Positions 33,040-44,784 are shown, numbered from the stretch's first letter. The stretch is DNA of 64,000 bases from Mesostigma viride (GCA_009746045.1 RPFO01000165.1:5376585-5440584), one strand, 5' to 3'. Translations and numbers: made by a program. Notes: generated by a model not told the origin, from the sequence alone.

Positions 33040-35468
33040 TCATCGTCTCGTGCTCGCTCGCATCAGATTGCGGTTTGCTGGGGTGAAACCGTCGCGACAG
33101 CTGGCACCTCAGCCAGATCTGAAGGTGCTCCGGATTGTGCTGAAGGATGCCGACAAGATGTCAGCAGCAGAGCAGGCCGCTATGTCGCACAGGGATGATT
33201 TCCTGGCCGTATTCGACGCCCGGGGCAGCCGATAGCAACTTTACACGCCATTCCGCCGCCGGGTGACTTTTCAGTGATCCTCCGTGGTGTCGCCGCCAAG
33301 TATCGCCTGGCTGCCCGCACCCTCCCCACCTTGCCTCCGCGCCGGCAGCTTGCTGTCTGCCGTCACGCACCGACAGTGGTCGCCGCCAGGCAGATACTCC
33401 GCCGCAACAGAGATCCGATCGCCAAACCTGGGCTGCAAGCAGCTCTGAGGGCCGCCTACGAGCAGGCTGAGAAGGCAGATGCTCAGCAGATGGTCAAGGA
33501 CCTGCGCAGCTGCCAGCTGAAGCACGACGGCAAGGGGGCCTGGTTCGATCTGGTACAAGCGCCTCGGGCACCCGGACGGCCTCGGCCGGCCCCACCGCCA
33601 CGACGTCCCCGGCCGGCGCCCCAGCCAAGCGGCTTCGTACCTGGGCCATGGCCACGGCCGAGGTCGTGGGGACAGCTGCGCCGCCCCCACCCCTGCTCCC
33701 AGCCGCCGCCGCCCGCCCGGCCGCCCTGGCCGGCCCCGCTGGGCCCCCGGCCCCGCCTAGGTCAGCGGCGGACTACCTAGTCCCCCCGCTGGTCGGCCCA
33801 CTTGGCGACCCGTCTGACATGCCTGGAGCCTTTCACCTCTCGCGAGGTCACGGAGGCGGTCCAGCGCCTGCGTTATGACGCAGCCACCGGCTCTGACGAG
33901 ATTCCGGCCGCAGTTGTAAAACTTGCAGCCGAATTCGAGGACACAGGTGTTATGCTGCTCTTCCGGGACATCTGCTACCGCCTTCTGCTGTCGTCGCAAC
34001 CACCTCCAGCGGCCTGGCTATACACAGTTCTCGCACGAATTGCTGTACAAGAACAAGGGGTCGCCCGCCGACCCCGGTAACTACAGTCAGGGGTGTGCAT
34101 TCAAAGTGCCCCCCTCAAGCTTCTTATGTGGCTCATCCTGAACCGCCTGCGCACGGCCCTGGACGGTCACCTCAGCGAGACTCAGCACGGCTTCCGTTCA
34201 GGTCGCAACACAGTACAGGCGCTCTTCGCTACTCGCCGACTGGTGGAGGAACTACAACGCCTTCAGCCTGGTGAGTCCCCTCTGCACCTTGTGCTGGTGG
34301 ACTTCATCAAAGCCTTCGATTCGGTTTTCCTGCGCTTTGGGACATCCTCGAGTTGTTCAGGATCCCCCGCCCCCTTATTGCTGTCATCCGCAACCTGTAT
34401 GAAGGGTCCACCACTTCGGTGCGCACTTCTTACGGGACCGACGCCCCCATGCCCTTTACTTACAGAAGGGTGTGTGGCAGGGCTGCGTGCTGTCGCCCTA
34501 CCTGTTCATTATTGTTGTCGAATACGTAATGATTCAGGCGCGCAAGCGATTTGCCCGCATCGTGGGCAGGGATCACCAGGAGTGCAGGTTGCTAACAAAT
34601 TCTGGCATGGCGGTGCGGACACGGAGATTCGGCTGGCAGACATCATCTACGCAGACGACACCACCCTCTTCGAGGACACTGAGCACGTGCAGACATGGCT
34701 GGACTGCCTGGCTCTTGAGGCCCGTGCAGTGGGGCTTGAGGTCAGCAAGAAGACATGCAGAGGCCCTGGCGGTTGGGCTCACCAACTCACCGCCGCCCCT
34801 CTATATCTCCTGGACGGCTCTCGAGTCCTGTATCGGGACTGCGTTAAGCTGCTGGGCAGCCTGCTCCCCAGCTGCGAGGCTGATGTGGACCATCGCATCT
34901 CCCTCGGCCTGGCACGCTTTACGCCAGTACCGGGCCCTGTGGCGCAAGCCCCCGGGCAAGATCGAGAAACAGGACCTGTTCAAGGTCCTCGTCCTTCCTG
35001 TTCTTACGTATGGCGGGCCGAGACGTGGACCGCCTCACCGCCGTCGGACCTGGCCCGCAAGCTGGACGGCGCGGTCACCAGCATGCTGCGTTCCATTTTC
35101 AGAGTAGGATATGCTGCTCATGTCCGCAATGAGGACCTGTACCAGGGCATGCCCTATATCACCAGCACCATTAAGCAGCGACGCCTGCAGCTAGTAGCCG
35201 GGCACCTAGCTCGCACCAACCAGGTAGACACCTCACGTGGCCCCCCCGCAGGACTGCGACCAGCCCAGCCTGGCTGGCACCTCCTGACGTGGGCTGGGCC
35301 CAGTGATGTTAGACGCCGCAAGGCCCGCACCTTCAAAGAACAGCTAGTAGAGGACATGGGGGGCCTAGGCCTCTCTGTGATTTGGAAGAAGATGATGGAC
35401 AAGGCCAAGTGGGCCCAGGTCATAGAGGACAACGAGCCCCCCCCAGTGGGGAAGCGCCCGCGTGTGCA
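33040..35468 (+). pseudogene. L-B LINE ORF2, 5'-truncated and frameshifted
   Basis: Starts at the end of an AP-endonuclease domain (LVLARIRLRF), continues through a basic linker (KPSRQLAPQPDLKVLRIVL), and breaks at 33233 (TAG) and again near 33800. RT begins with SPADPGNY (about 34063) and shows VDFIKAFDSV (motif A), QGCVLSPYLF (motif B) and the catalytic YADDTTLF (about 34649). The frame breaks between these. A long frame (34093-35475) resumes and ends GKRPRVQD. The copy at 49744-52800 is its close relative and retains more of the endonuclease. Confidence 0.82.
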
Positions 35469-35479
35469 AGATTAGACCG

Positions 35480-36032
35480 TCATCAGAGTCTCTGTATCAT
35501 CATGGCATGCCTCGTGTTTCGGACGAGATTAGACAGCGTAGGATAGCATCTGTAGGACACCTTGCCCGCACCAGCCAGGTCGACACCACCCTTGGTCTGG
35601 CCGGCCCCCAGCGGCTTGGACAGCCAGGGCGGCACATTCTGACCTGGCCTGGCCCCAAGGACATTCCCAAATTAAGGGTAGGGAAACCTGTCACCAACTA
35701 CGTTCAGATGTTGCTGGACGACCTCGTGGTCCCAGCCCAGTTTGAGCACCGCATCCACTCTCTCTCCCGTCTTTGGACTGCCATGCAGGACAAGACGCGG
35801 TGGAAGAAGATTGTCAAGGCGCACACGCCCGACCCTGTGGGCAAGCCACCTCCCCCCAAGCGGAGGAGGCGTTTTGATGAGTAGTGTAGTTAGGATTTTC
35901 TAGATAGAGTTAGGATAGTTCGATCACGCGGCTTCCCCCACCCCATCCATCATGAAATATATGTGCTACATGACCTCCCCACGGAGGCATGTTATAATTT
36001 AATTTAATTTTTAATGTAGCCGATGTATAGAT
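35480..36032 (+). mobile_element. 5'-truncated L-A LINE inserted in L-B 3' UTR
   Basis: Carries the last 130 or so codons of L-A ORF2 (ending PPPPKRRRRFDE at about 35880), its UTR, the 3' hairpin (35968-35992) and an AT tail. It is bounded by perfect 11-bp target duplications AGATTAGACCG at 35469-35479 and 36033-36043, which joins the interrupted L-B sequence on either side. Confidence 0.9.
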
Positions 36033-36043
36033 AGATTAGACCG

Positions 36044-36140
36044 GGAGGACTGTTTGCCGACCCATCCCTCCATCCATCGGGGTTAATGCTCCGTGACTCC
36101 CCAACGGTAGCACGAGTCTAATTAATTAATTAATTAATAG
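36044..36140 (+). repeat. L-B LINE 3' end: hairpin plus (TTAA)n
   Basis: Continuation of L-B after the nested insertion: GGAGGACTGTTTGC, a short CCATCCATC run, then the stem-loop TGCTCCGT...ACGG.AGCA (36088-36116) and (TTAA)n to 36138. The same arrangement ends the copy at 52791-52880. Confidence 0.85.
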
Positions 36141-36255
36141 GCACACATGTACATGGCTAAATAATACTCGTGAATCAGCTGGCATAGAGCCTGTAGGAGG
36201 CTTACATGTACATGGCCACGGTCTATCTATTCTACACTACTGCTGCTGTATTCCC

Positions 36256-37566
36256 CTAAGCTGGGGCGTCTGGAGTCGTTGGGGCCGCGGGGGTCACATG
36301 CCAGGGCTTGTGGCCGACGTAGATGGCCGCCCCCTTCCAGTACACCGGCTGCCCCGCCTTGGTCTGCCGGAGCTGGAGGCCGTAGGTCGGCCATAGCTCC
36401 CGTCGCCGTTGTTGCTGCGCCAGGGTCAAGTCGTCGTCAAGGGTGAAGTGAGTCTTCTCGAGCCGCTTGCGGCGTCGGAGGAAGGAAATCTTGTCCGACG
36501 GGTTCTTAAAGGTGAGAAGGAGCGGGGGCGCCCCTGCCTTACCCCGCGCGCGGGGAAGGTGATGGGCGGACCAGCTCGATCTCACCAGTAAGGCCCATGC
36601 GACTAAGAATTTCTCTCTCAAACGCACGCGCAAGCTTCTCGGAATTCTCACCTTCCTCCATGTCGAAGTTCTTGACAATGACGTTGAGGCTGCGCTTGGC
36701 GAGCTCGGCCTCCTCGCGGAGGTCGAGCGTCTGCTGCTGGAGCTGTGCTGCGACGGCGGAGGTGGTGGAGGTGGCGTGCTGCTTAAGCATGTCCGCCCAG
36801 GTCGGGAATCATGGGAGGAACACCCGCCGGCCAGGCCAGCCGGAGCTGGCTTGGCGGCAATGTCCTTCACCGCCTGGGCGGTGAGGCCGGCCTGCGGTGT
36901 TCTGCAGGACCTCGATAGCAATTGCATTATCCTTGAGGCGGTGGTCGATGTCGCGGAGTTGAACGCCCTTCCCCGCTGGCTAGCACGCGCCCGGCGATGG
37001 AGACGGGATTTTTGTTGTTTGGGGAACCGATTGTGGGAGGCTGAGCCCGCAGCCGCCACTGATTGCTATTGATCGAACCCTTGCAGCTGGCCAGGCCGCA
37101 AGGAGCTCAGCGGCGCGGCGCTAACCGATAAGGCATGCTCGAGCCTCTAACCCGAGACTACCGGTAGGCTACCCGATAGTGCATGCTCGAGCCTCTAACC
37201 CGAGACTACCGGCACTCAGCGGATCTGTGCTACCGAGGGCGACGGTTCTCTGACAGCACAACTCGCGGAGCTGCGCGGTGATGGAGTCGGTGGAGGCGGA
37301 GGGGGGGGGGGGGGGGGGAGGCGAGGAGGGTGGCGGTGGCGGTGGGGATATGGTGGGAAGCTCAGCAGCCAGCGTGCCTCCCATTGCCGCCACATCTGTG
37401 GCAAGGGGGGTCACGTGTTGCTCGAAAGCTTCCTGAAGGAGGGTGCGGATGGTGGCTTCGGTGGCCGAAGGTCCGGGGGGGGGGCGGTGGGGAAGCCCAG
37501 ATTGCGGCTTCGGAGCGTCCAAGGAGGGAGCTGAGGGCGTAGCGTTGGAGCTTGGGGCGATTCATG
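36256..37566 (-). pseudogene. LINE ORF1-like protein, frameshifted
   Basis: Minus-strand remnant of an L1-ORF1p-type protein. From about 37566 it starts MNRPKLQRYALSSLLG, then a Pro-rich segment and a helical region (ATIRTLLQEAFEQHV). RRM-like strands follow (APPLLLTFKNPSDKISFLRRRK), then the C-terminal domain pattern LDDDLTLAQQQRRRELWP. Homopolymer runs (C9 near 37480, G18 at 37301-37318) and an indel near 36560 break the frame. No ORF2 lies next to it. Confidence 0.6.
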
Positions 37567-38110
37567 CGTTGAACGATTGGGAGAGCGTGATCGGGAACGG
37601 CAAGCTGGCCATCACCAGGCCAGCGGCCGCGGTTGTGGGACGTGAGGTGCGAGCACAGGGCTAGAAGCGAGGCGTGCGTGCCGAAAAACACGTCTTCCAT
37701 GAAGTACGATGGCCGGCGGCGAGTCCAGTAGCCTGGTTCGTTGATGTCAAAGGCGATCGCGTCCCAGTGCGGCTCAGTGACTGCATGCGCTTAGGTTCAG
37801 GCGATGCAGATGGCGAGGCAAGCCCGGGGGGCTGGGCGAGCACCAGTGCACGACTAGTGTCACCGTAATGCCGTCTGGGCCGGTGGGCGGAGCCGTGCAG
37901 CCGAAGCTGCAGGCGTATTTTCATTGCCAGGCTGCGTTGCGTCGAGAGGCCGGGCGTTTGCTCATCGTATATTGCGTAATGGCTTCGGAAACTTATATCA
38001 GCATGTGCGTCGTAGAAAGACGCATCGATTGTGATATTCACGGCTAAATTCGGTGCTCAAACGTGAAAGTTATGAGCTCCGCCGTCAGCCATGGCTACCT
38101 CGTGGCTCGT
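37567..38110. other. Unassigned stretch
   Basis: No recognisable gene. It holds a short run of CTCGTGG units at about 38098-38128 immediately before the L-D LINE fragment. Confidence 0.4.
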
Positions 38111-38748
38111 GGCTCGTGGCTCGTGGCTAGACTGTCATGGCAGCCTGTATTTGTCGCGCGCCGGTCGGATGGAGGAGGTTCGTCGCATTTGCCCTGATGG
38201 TTTGACGCTGGTCTTCATTTTTGTTGACTATATATCAAGGCCTTTGACACGGTCCTCTGGGAGGCTCTTTGGGCCATCCTAGCTCTGGATCGGGTACCAC
38301 CAGCGTTTATTGCTGCCATTCGTCGACTGTATGAGGGTTCACAGGCAGTAGTGCGGACTGCGGAAAGCACCACCCCACCATTGCCCCTTGACCACGGGGT
38401 GTGGCAAGGTTGTGTCCTGTCCCCATATTATCTGTTGGCATTATTGTCGTTGATCACGTCATGCGCCATGCAGGCATGTGCGCGCTTTACAGCTCAGACT
38501 GAAGGGGTTCGAGCCCGGCTTGGACATCCTGGGTTAACAAGCGCGAGCACGGCGGAGGTGGCACTGGCTACCGCCTGTCCGACCTGATTGATGCGGATGA
38601 CACCACCCTCATCGCGCGCCCCGAGCACATTCAGACCTGGCTGGACTGTCTGGGCTTGGAGGCGTGGGCGGTGGGGTTGGAGATTAGTGTCAAAACTGAG
38701 GCGATGGTGACTGGGGCCTCCAGTCGCCCGATGCTGCTGCGACTGCTC
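38111..38748 (+). pseudogene. L-D LINE ORF2, 5' half (host of the nested insertions)
   Basis: RT motifs in several frames: FIFVDYI (motif A, broken), HGVWQGCVLSPY (motif B), and DADDTTLI in place of YADD (Tyr codon lost), followed by HIQTWLDCLGLEAWAVGLEI. It is cut at 38748 by the LTR element and resumes at 44985 with LDGTEVPFRDRFKLLG. Confidence 0.8.
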
Positions 38749-39392
38749 TGTCAGAATGTTTGGTACTTTTTCTGCTGTTCGTCTTACCGGCAATATTTTC
38801 AGTTCATTTTGACAAAGTCCGATGTAGTATATAAATCGGCATTAAATATATTTCCATCCGGGTGTTTGCTGACATCCGTACCGTACCTAGTGGTACTGTA
38901 GCCGCCTGACAAAATTTGCCTGGATCCGCGCTTCGTGCCGACCCTATGTCCACTAAGTGCTGCCCTGGAGGCGCAATGTCCTTGTACTTGCATACTAGTG
39001 ACCCGACGCATCATTTTAAGTGTTGATGTAAGCCACCCACTTGTGTGTGGCGGCTGGATGCACTCTAACTTATACCGTAGATTATTTCCAGATCGACGGA
39101 TACTGTGACAGTGTGTTTTTCCACTTAATGTTGCCTCTGCAATTGTCATGGCTACCGAGTTGGTCGGCTGAGCCACAGTCTCATTAAGGCGTGACAGCCT
39201 AGTTGGCTGGTTGTTATTAATGCCGAGTTGGCATCTGTTTATTGCCTAGTTGGCATTTTGCCTAGTTGGCATCTGTTTACCCAAACACCTAGTTGGTGTC
39301 ACCTCTTATTATTAATTAATACAAACGAGACTGATTACAAAGGTCCAAGATCTTCCTCCAATACGCACACTTTTTATATGCAGTTTTCAACA
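38749..39392 (+). repeat. 5' LTR (644 bp)
   Basis: Contains a cluster of GCCTAGTTGGCAT-type tandem motifs near its 3' end (about 39207-39300). TATATAAATCGGC at about 38828 is a possible TATA region. Confidence 0.9.
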
Positions 39393-39406
39393 TGGTATCG
39401 GGATGA

Positions 39407-39841
39407 CGAGTTACCTTTGTATTCGGTTTCTCGAGACCTCCCTGTTCTGAACACGACTCTCACGAGTCAGCCATTTCGTCACATCCGAAATTCCGAATAG
39501 GTGGGGCTTTTCATCCCATCCCGCATCCGGACCAGTTTGTCGAGGTTTACTTTTCAGCTGTTGAGTTCGGGGGCCTATCCACACACATCGTATATAAAGG
39601 CAACCGTTTTATCTACAATCGAGACGTCGTCAACTATCTCTACACGAAGACTGAGCGCCTCCTTACTCGCCAGCGGAATCAGCCTGATCCGGAATACCCA
39701 ATCTTTGTTACCTTTGTCGATTCATCTTTTGGAGTCCGTTCCTATGATGCCGAAATTTGGCGCACTGTAAACGACATGCTTTACGACTGGCAATTGGTTC
39801 GGACTGCCACAGTGGAACATTATACACCAATTAGTGCGTAG
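39407..39841 (+). other. ATG-less open frame between 5' LTR and gag
   Basis: 144 codons open between TGA (39404-39406) and TAG (39839-39841) with no early Met. The predicted stretch is rich in Tyr, Phe and Val (for example FVEVYFSAVEFGG and YPIFVTFVDSSFGVRSY), which is unlike random sequence. It could be a non-AUG or spliced leader protein of the element, or the remnant of a lost gene. I do not recognise the family. Confidence 0.4.
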
Positions 39842-39886
39842 CTTTTTCACAGTACGCCAGCTTTCTTCTCAATCGTCTTTTCACAT

Positions 39887-40774
39887 ATGGCCGCTCCAGC
39901 TGTCGTTCGAGGCATCAAGGAGGGTACAGTGTTGGGTGCACTGAAGCATTTGTCTTTTGATGGCGAGAGACTGAACGATTTCCCTGTTTTTAAACTCAAG
40001 GTCGAGGGGACCCTGAGGGCCATTGGATATGAGGATGCCCTGAAGGGCACTGGCGTCATCAACGAGCAGCAACAGCGCCTCGGCTATGCATCTCTTTTGT
40101 CAGCTGTAAACGGGACTGCAGCTCTGCACGCAGCCCTGGCTCCAAACGGTTTACTTCACGAAGCGTGGGCAATTCTGGTTGATGTATATGGCCATGATCA
40201 GACCACCTCTACACACCAGGCGACGACGCTCGAGGAGCTGCTGGCAACTGAAAAGGTGCCAGTAGAGAAGGTGGCAGCCCACCTCAACGAGATGGAGCGG
40301 AAGTATCTCGAACACAACAAGCTGAGCAGTAACAAGCTTCACGATTCTATCCTGGTGACAAGCCACCGCAGACGCCTTCCAGCGCTATACGGCCCTGTTC
40401 TGGCAGCCTATAACCTCCCAGTAGACATCTCATGGAAGGATTACAAGGCAGCAGTGCTCAAGGCTGACGATCATCTGCGGGTCAACTGGAACGGTGCAGC
40501 ACCTTCGTCCAGCACCACCAGCGGTACCGTCTACACCACCCAGGTCGCCTGTCCTCACTGTCAAGAGGACCTGGATGAGACTGTCTTTCACACCGCAGGT
40601 CCGAAGGTCAAGACCTGTTCACACTGCCGTCGCACCGGGCATACCAAGGAGCGGTGCTGGGCTCTCCACCCTGAACTGAAGCGGGCCAAGAGTGTGGCCA
40701 ACGCCACTGCCCTGGATCTCCAGAAGATGAACCTGGATCACGAGCCTGAGCTCCCCCCTGGTTTTGTTTTGTGA
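39887..40774 (+). CDS. Gag polyprotein of LTR retrotransposon with CCHC zinc knuckle
   Basis: Intact 295-aa ORF. Residues about 15-190 form an all-helical Gag core of the kind found in copia-type elements (FDGERLNDFPVFKLKVEGTL near the start, then a series of amphipathic helices). A zinc knuckle near residues 240-255 reads CSHCRRTGHTKERC, an exact CX2CX4HX4C pattern for binding genomic RNA. The ORF ends 40 bp before the 3' LTR, so there is no room for pol. The start MAAPAVVRGIKEG is the first ATG of the open frame. An intact gag without pol suggests that Gag itself is under selection or that the copy is very recent. Confidence 0.88.
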   Translation: MAAPAVVRGIKEGTVLGALKHLSFDGERLNDFPVFKLKVEGTLRAIGYEDALKGTGVINEQQQRLGYASLLSAVNGTAALHAALAPNGLLHEAWAILVDVYGHDQTTSTHQATTLEELLATEKVPVEKVAAHLNEMERKYLEHNKLSSNKLHDSILVTSHRRRLPALYGPVLAAYNLPVDISWKDYKAAVLKADDHLRVNWNGAAPSSSTTSGTVYTTQVACPHCQEDLDETVFHTAGPKVKTCSHCRRTGHTKERCWALHPELKRAKSVANATALDLQKMNLDHEPELPPGFVL

Positions 40775-40814
40775 GCAGTTCCTTCCTGCAGCCCCGCCTC
40801 ACAGCATGGGGGTG

Positions 40815-41268
40815 TGTCAGAATGTTTGGTACTTTTTCTGCTGGTCGTCTTACCGGCAATATTTTCAGTTCATTTTGACAAAGTCCGATGTAGTATATAA
40901 ATCGGCATTAAATATATTTCCATCGGTGTTTGCTGACATCCGTACCGTACCTAGTGGTACTGTAGCCGCCTGACAAAATTTGCCTGGATCCGCGCTTCGC
41001 GCCGACCCTATGTCCACTAAGTGCTGCCCTGGAGGCGCAATTTCCTTGTACTTGCATACGAGTGACCCGACGCATCATTTTAAGTGTTGATGTAAGCCAC
41101 CCACTTGTGTGTGGCGGCTGGATGCACTCTAACTTATACCGTAGATTATTTCCAGATCGACGGATACTGTGACAGTGTGTTTTTCCACTTAATGTTGCCT
41201 CTGCAATTGTCATGGCTACCGAGTTGGTCGGCTGAGCCACAGTCTCATTAAGGCGTGACAGCCTAGTT
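40815..41268 (+). repeat. 3' LTR, first part
   Basis: Matches 5' LTR positions 1 to about 456, interrupted at the target-site copy ACAGCCTAGTT (41258-41268) by the L-A LINE. Confidence 0.9.
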
Positions 41269-44200
41269 AAAAAAAATTAAATTAAATTATAACATGCCTC
41301 CGTGGGGAGGTCATGTAGCACATATTTCATGATGGATGGGAAGCCGCGTGATCGAACGATCCTAACTCTATCTAGAAAATCCTAACTGCACTACTCATCA
41401 AAACGCCTCCTCCGCTTGGGGGGAGGTGGCTTGCCCACAGGGTCGGGCGTGTGCGCCTTGACAATCTTCTTCCACCGCGTCTTGTCCTGCATGGCAGTCC
41501 AAAGACGGGAGAGAGAGTGGATGCGGTGCTCAAACTGGGCTGGGACCACTAGGTCGTCCAGCAACATCTGAACGTAGTTCGTGACAGGTTTCCCTACCCT
41601 TTTGGGAATGTCCGCGGGGCCAGGCCAGGTCAGAATGTGCCGCCCTGGCTGTCCAAGCCGCTGGGGGCCGGCCAGACCGAGGGTGGTGTCGACCTGGCTG
41701 GTGCGTGCAAGGTGTCCTACAAATGCTATATCCTACGCTGCCTAATCTCGTCCGAAACACGAGGCATGCCATGATACAAAGACTCTGATGACGGACGCTC
41801 GGAAAAACCTACGTTAACCCGTGTTTTTTTAATTAGAACGCGATATATCGCGTTGTAAGCTTTTTTTAGAACGCGTATAGCACCTAAGGAAAATTTTTTT
41901 TCATGGTCATGTATATACTTTCCTGAAAGCCCATAAATCAAAGGATTTTTTGAGCTACTCAGACCTACAAAATGCTTATTCATTAGAGAGATACACTGGT
42001 TTGAATACAGGGGGGTCTGACCATGACCGCGATTTCTTGACCCTAGGTCACAAGTCATGCGCTTATTCACAAATGGTTCATGAAAAAAATCTGGCTTCTT
42101 GCACGAGCTATGGGCAACATATGCAGGCTCTGTGAAACAAAACTCAGGCCCATTGGGCCACTGGAGCTATTTTTCATTAGCATCACAATTACAACGCAGT
42201 ACAACGCAGTGGGAAACATGAGAGCCCTTGACAACATTACGCAACGACCCGAGCCCCATAAACGGGGCCATAGTGAGCTTGGAGGGGCAAAACGTTGAAC
42301 ATAGGCGTTGTATAAGTTATACAGCATCAAACATGCATCAAACATCATGACTGGATGACCTAATATGACTGAATCAGGCAGCCATAGCCAAAGCATCATC
42401 CACTCTCACAACGTGTTGAGCACATGCCTCGTGGGAATGGAGGTGCTGGGTTTTCATTCCATAACGCGTGCAATACTGAAAGAAAGAGGCACGTGTAATG
42501 CAAGGCTTGGATAGGTTGAGTGATCCATGAGCTTACATGCAGGCAAAGATGACGCTGGAATGCATGCTAGCAAATGGTGGCAAGATGCTAACAACACATG
42601 ATTATACACCATGATTATGGGCACCCAGCTGATCTTCTTGCACAATCAACGCAGTATAAACCATCAACATCCAATCCTCACGATATATGCACGGCTTGAC
42701 GACGTATACAGCACCTAAATACTGCACAACTGCAACCTGCTATGGCTGACATGCAAGCAACGTCGAGTAGGATGGCGGTCTTAGAGAGGCTGGGCAGAGG
42801 TCGGTAGAAATAAGTGGAAAACTGGCAGAAACTAGGTAGAAACACGATATACTTACGCCTGCAAGCACTATTGAGCCGGTGGCAGAGGCCATTTCCAGGA
42901 AAATACAGCATACCGTGGCAATAGCCACGGTCACGCCTGACGCTATTTGCAGGCACCATCATGCCCAGAGCTACCCAATAAAAGTCTGCACAAATCTCGG
43001 TTTAGCCGAGAGTCCGGGCGTTCGGAATGAATAAACATGTGTTAAGAAGTCGAAACACCATGGAAATACCAAGCATGGTGCAGCAGCAGACCCGAGTCTT
43101 GACGTAATAATATGTATGCCGGTTTCCAGGGTTTCCGCATGAAAGTTGGGTGAGAAACTGGAAAAAACTACGTTTTCTTTGCCCCAGTACCTCAACAAAC
43201 TCGTAGAAACCTAATTATCAACCTTTGAACGCATCATCATGGTCGTGCTACCCAACAGCCACTGAAATTCGCGCGAAAACTGGCGAGATCTACCTGCCGC
43301 CATCGCCGTCGTCTTCACCTTCGTCCCGCGAAAATGCCTGATTTCAGTGGTACATATTTGTTTGCAGCTGTCACAAAAAAAATACCAAAAATACCAGGAT
43401 TTTTTCTTGAATTCTATGAGATGTTTCTGACCTGTCTTGAAAGTTTCAGACCAAAAATCGCATGTTTAATAGGTTTGCCACGTGTCAGATTACAACGCGA
43501 TACATCGCGTTCTAACCCTACAACGCGATGTATCGCGTTGTAAAAAAACACGGGTTAAGGACCTGCCGGAGCATCCTGTAAACTGTGCCGTCGAGCCGAG
43601 CTGCCAGTTTGGGTGGGAGGGTCCACGCCTCGGCGCCATACGTGAGCACCGTGAGGACGAGGACCTTGAAGAGCATGCGCTTGCGGTGCCCGTTAAGGCC
43701 CTTCGAGCGCCAGTAGGGTGTGAGCGAACCGGGAGCTTGGCCCAGGCAAGGCCGATGCGGGTGTCCACATCGTCGGCGGTGTCAGGAAGCCAGCTCCCCA
43801 ACAACTTGAAGCGGTCGCGGAACGGGACCTCCGTCCCGTCGAGCAGGCGCGGCAGCGGTGGTTTACTGGATGCCCCTATCACCATCGCCTCAGTTTTGAC
43901 ACTAATCTCCAGCCCCACCGCCCGCGCCTCCAGGCCCAGGCAGTCCAGCCAGGTCTGAATGTGCTCGGGGCTCTCGATGAGGGTGGTATCATCCGCATAA
44001 ATCAGGTCGGCAAGGCGGTAACCAGGTCTAACCCCGCCGTGCTCTTTCACGTTAAGGATGTCCAAGCCTGGCTCGAACCCCTTAAGAGCAGTAAAGCGCG
44101 CACGTGCCCGGCGCATGACGTGATCCACGACAATAATGAACAGGTATGGGGACAGGACACAACCTTGCCACACCCCGTGGTGAAGGGGGAATTGTGGAGT

Positions 44201-44784
44201 GGTGCCCTCCGCAGTCCGCACTACTGCCTGTGAACCCTCATACAGACGGCGGATGGCAGCAATAAACGCAGGTGGTACCCGATCCAGAGCTAGGATGGCC
44301 CAAAGAGCCTCCCAGAGAACCGTGTCAAAGGCCTTGATATAGTCAACAAAAATGAAGACCAGCGGCAAACTGTCAGGGGGAAGTCGACGCACCTCCTCCA
44401 TCAACCGGCGCGCGACAAACACAGCCATGACAGTGTTACGACCACGACGGAAACCCATCTGAGACTCACCCAGGTGTGGGTCCAGCGCGGCGCGGAGCCT
44501 GTGCAGCATCATGCGCATGAAGACCTTCAGCGCGGCGCTCTGGAGGCAGACACCCCGGTAGTTACCGGGGTCAGCAGCAGAGCCCTTCTTGTACAGCATG
44601 ACGCGGATGGCCGTCTGCCACTCAGCAGGCGGAGGCTCGTCAGAGAGCAGGACACGGTTGCAGAACGCCAGCAGAAGATCCCTAACCGCCAGGTCAGGGG
44701 TCTTCAGCAGCTCAGCAGAAAGGTGGTCGGCACCGACCGCCGCATCGTACCGCAGGCGAGCAAGGGCGCCGTCCAATTCCTCCA
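41269..44784 (-). mobile_element. L-A LINE inserted in the 3' LTR (minus strand), itself interrupted
   Basis: Bounded by perfect 11-bp duplications ACAGCCTAGTT (41258-41268 and 44785-44795). Read on the minus strand it begins 5'-truncated at 44784 inside ORF2 and runs to the 3' UTR, hairpin (41292-41316) and AT-rich tail at 41269. The piggyBac-like element occupies 41818-43554. Removing that element and one TTAA rejoins ORF2 in the same way as the uninterrupted homologue at 31740-31760. Confidence 0.92.
41818..43554. mobile_element. piggyBac-like non-autonomous element, copy 2 (1,737 bp)
   Basis: Nearly identical to 28663-30398, with the same CCCGTGTTTTTTTA termini and TTAA duplications at 41814-41817 and 43555-43558. 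It is inserted in L-A ORF2 at a site whose uninterrupted form (GTCCTTAACGTAGG) is present at about 31742-31755, an empty site within this same window. Confidence 0.93.
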
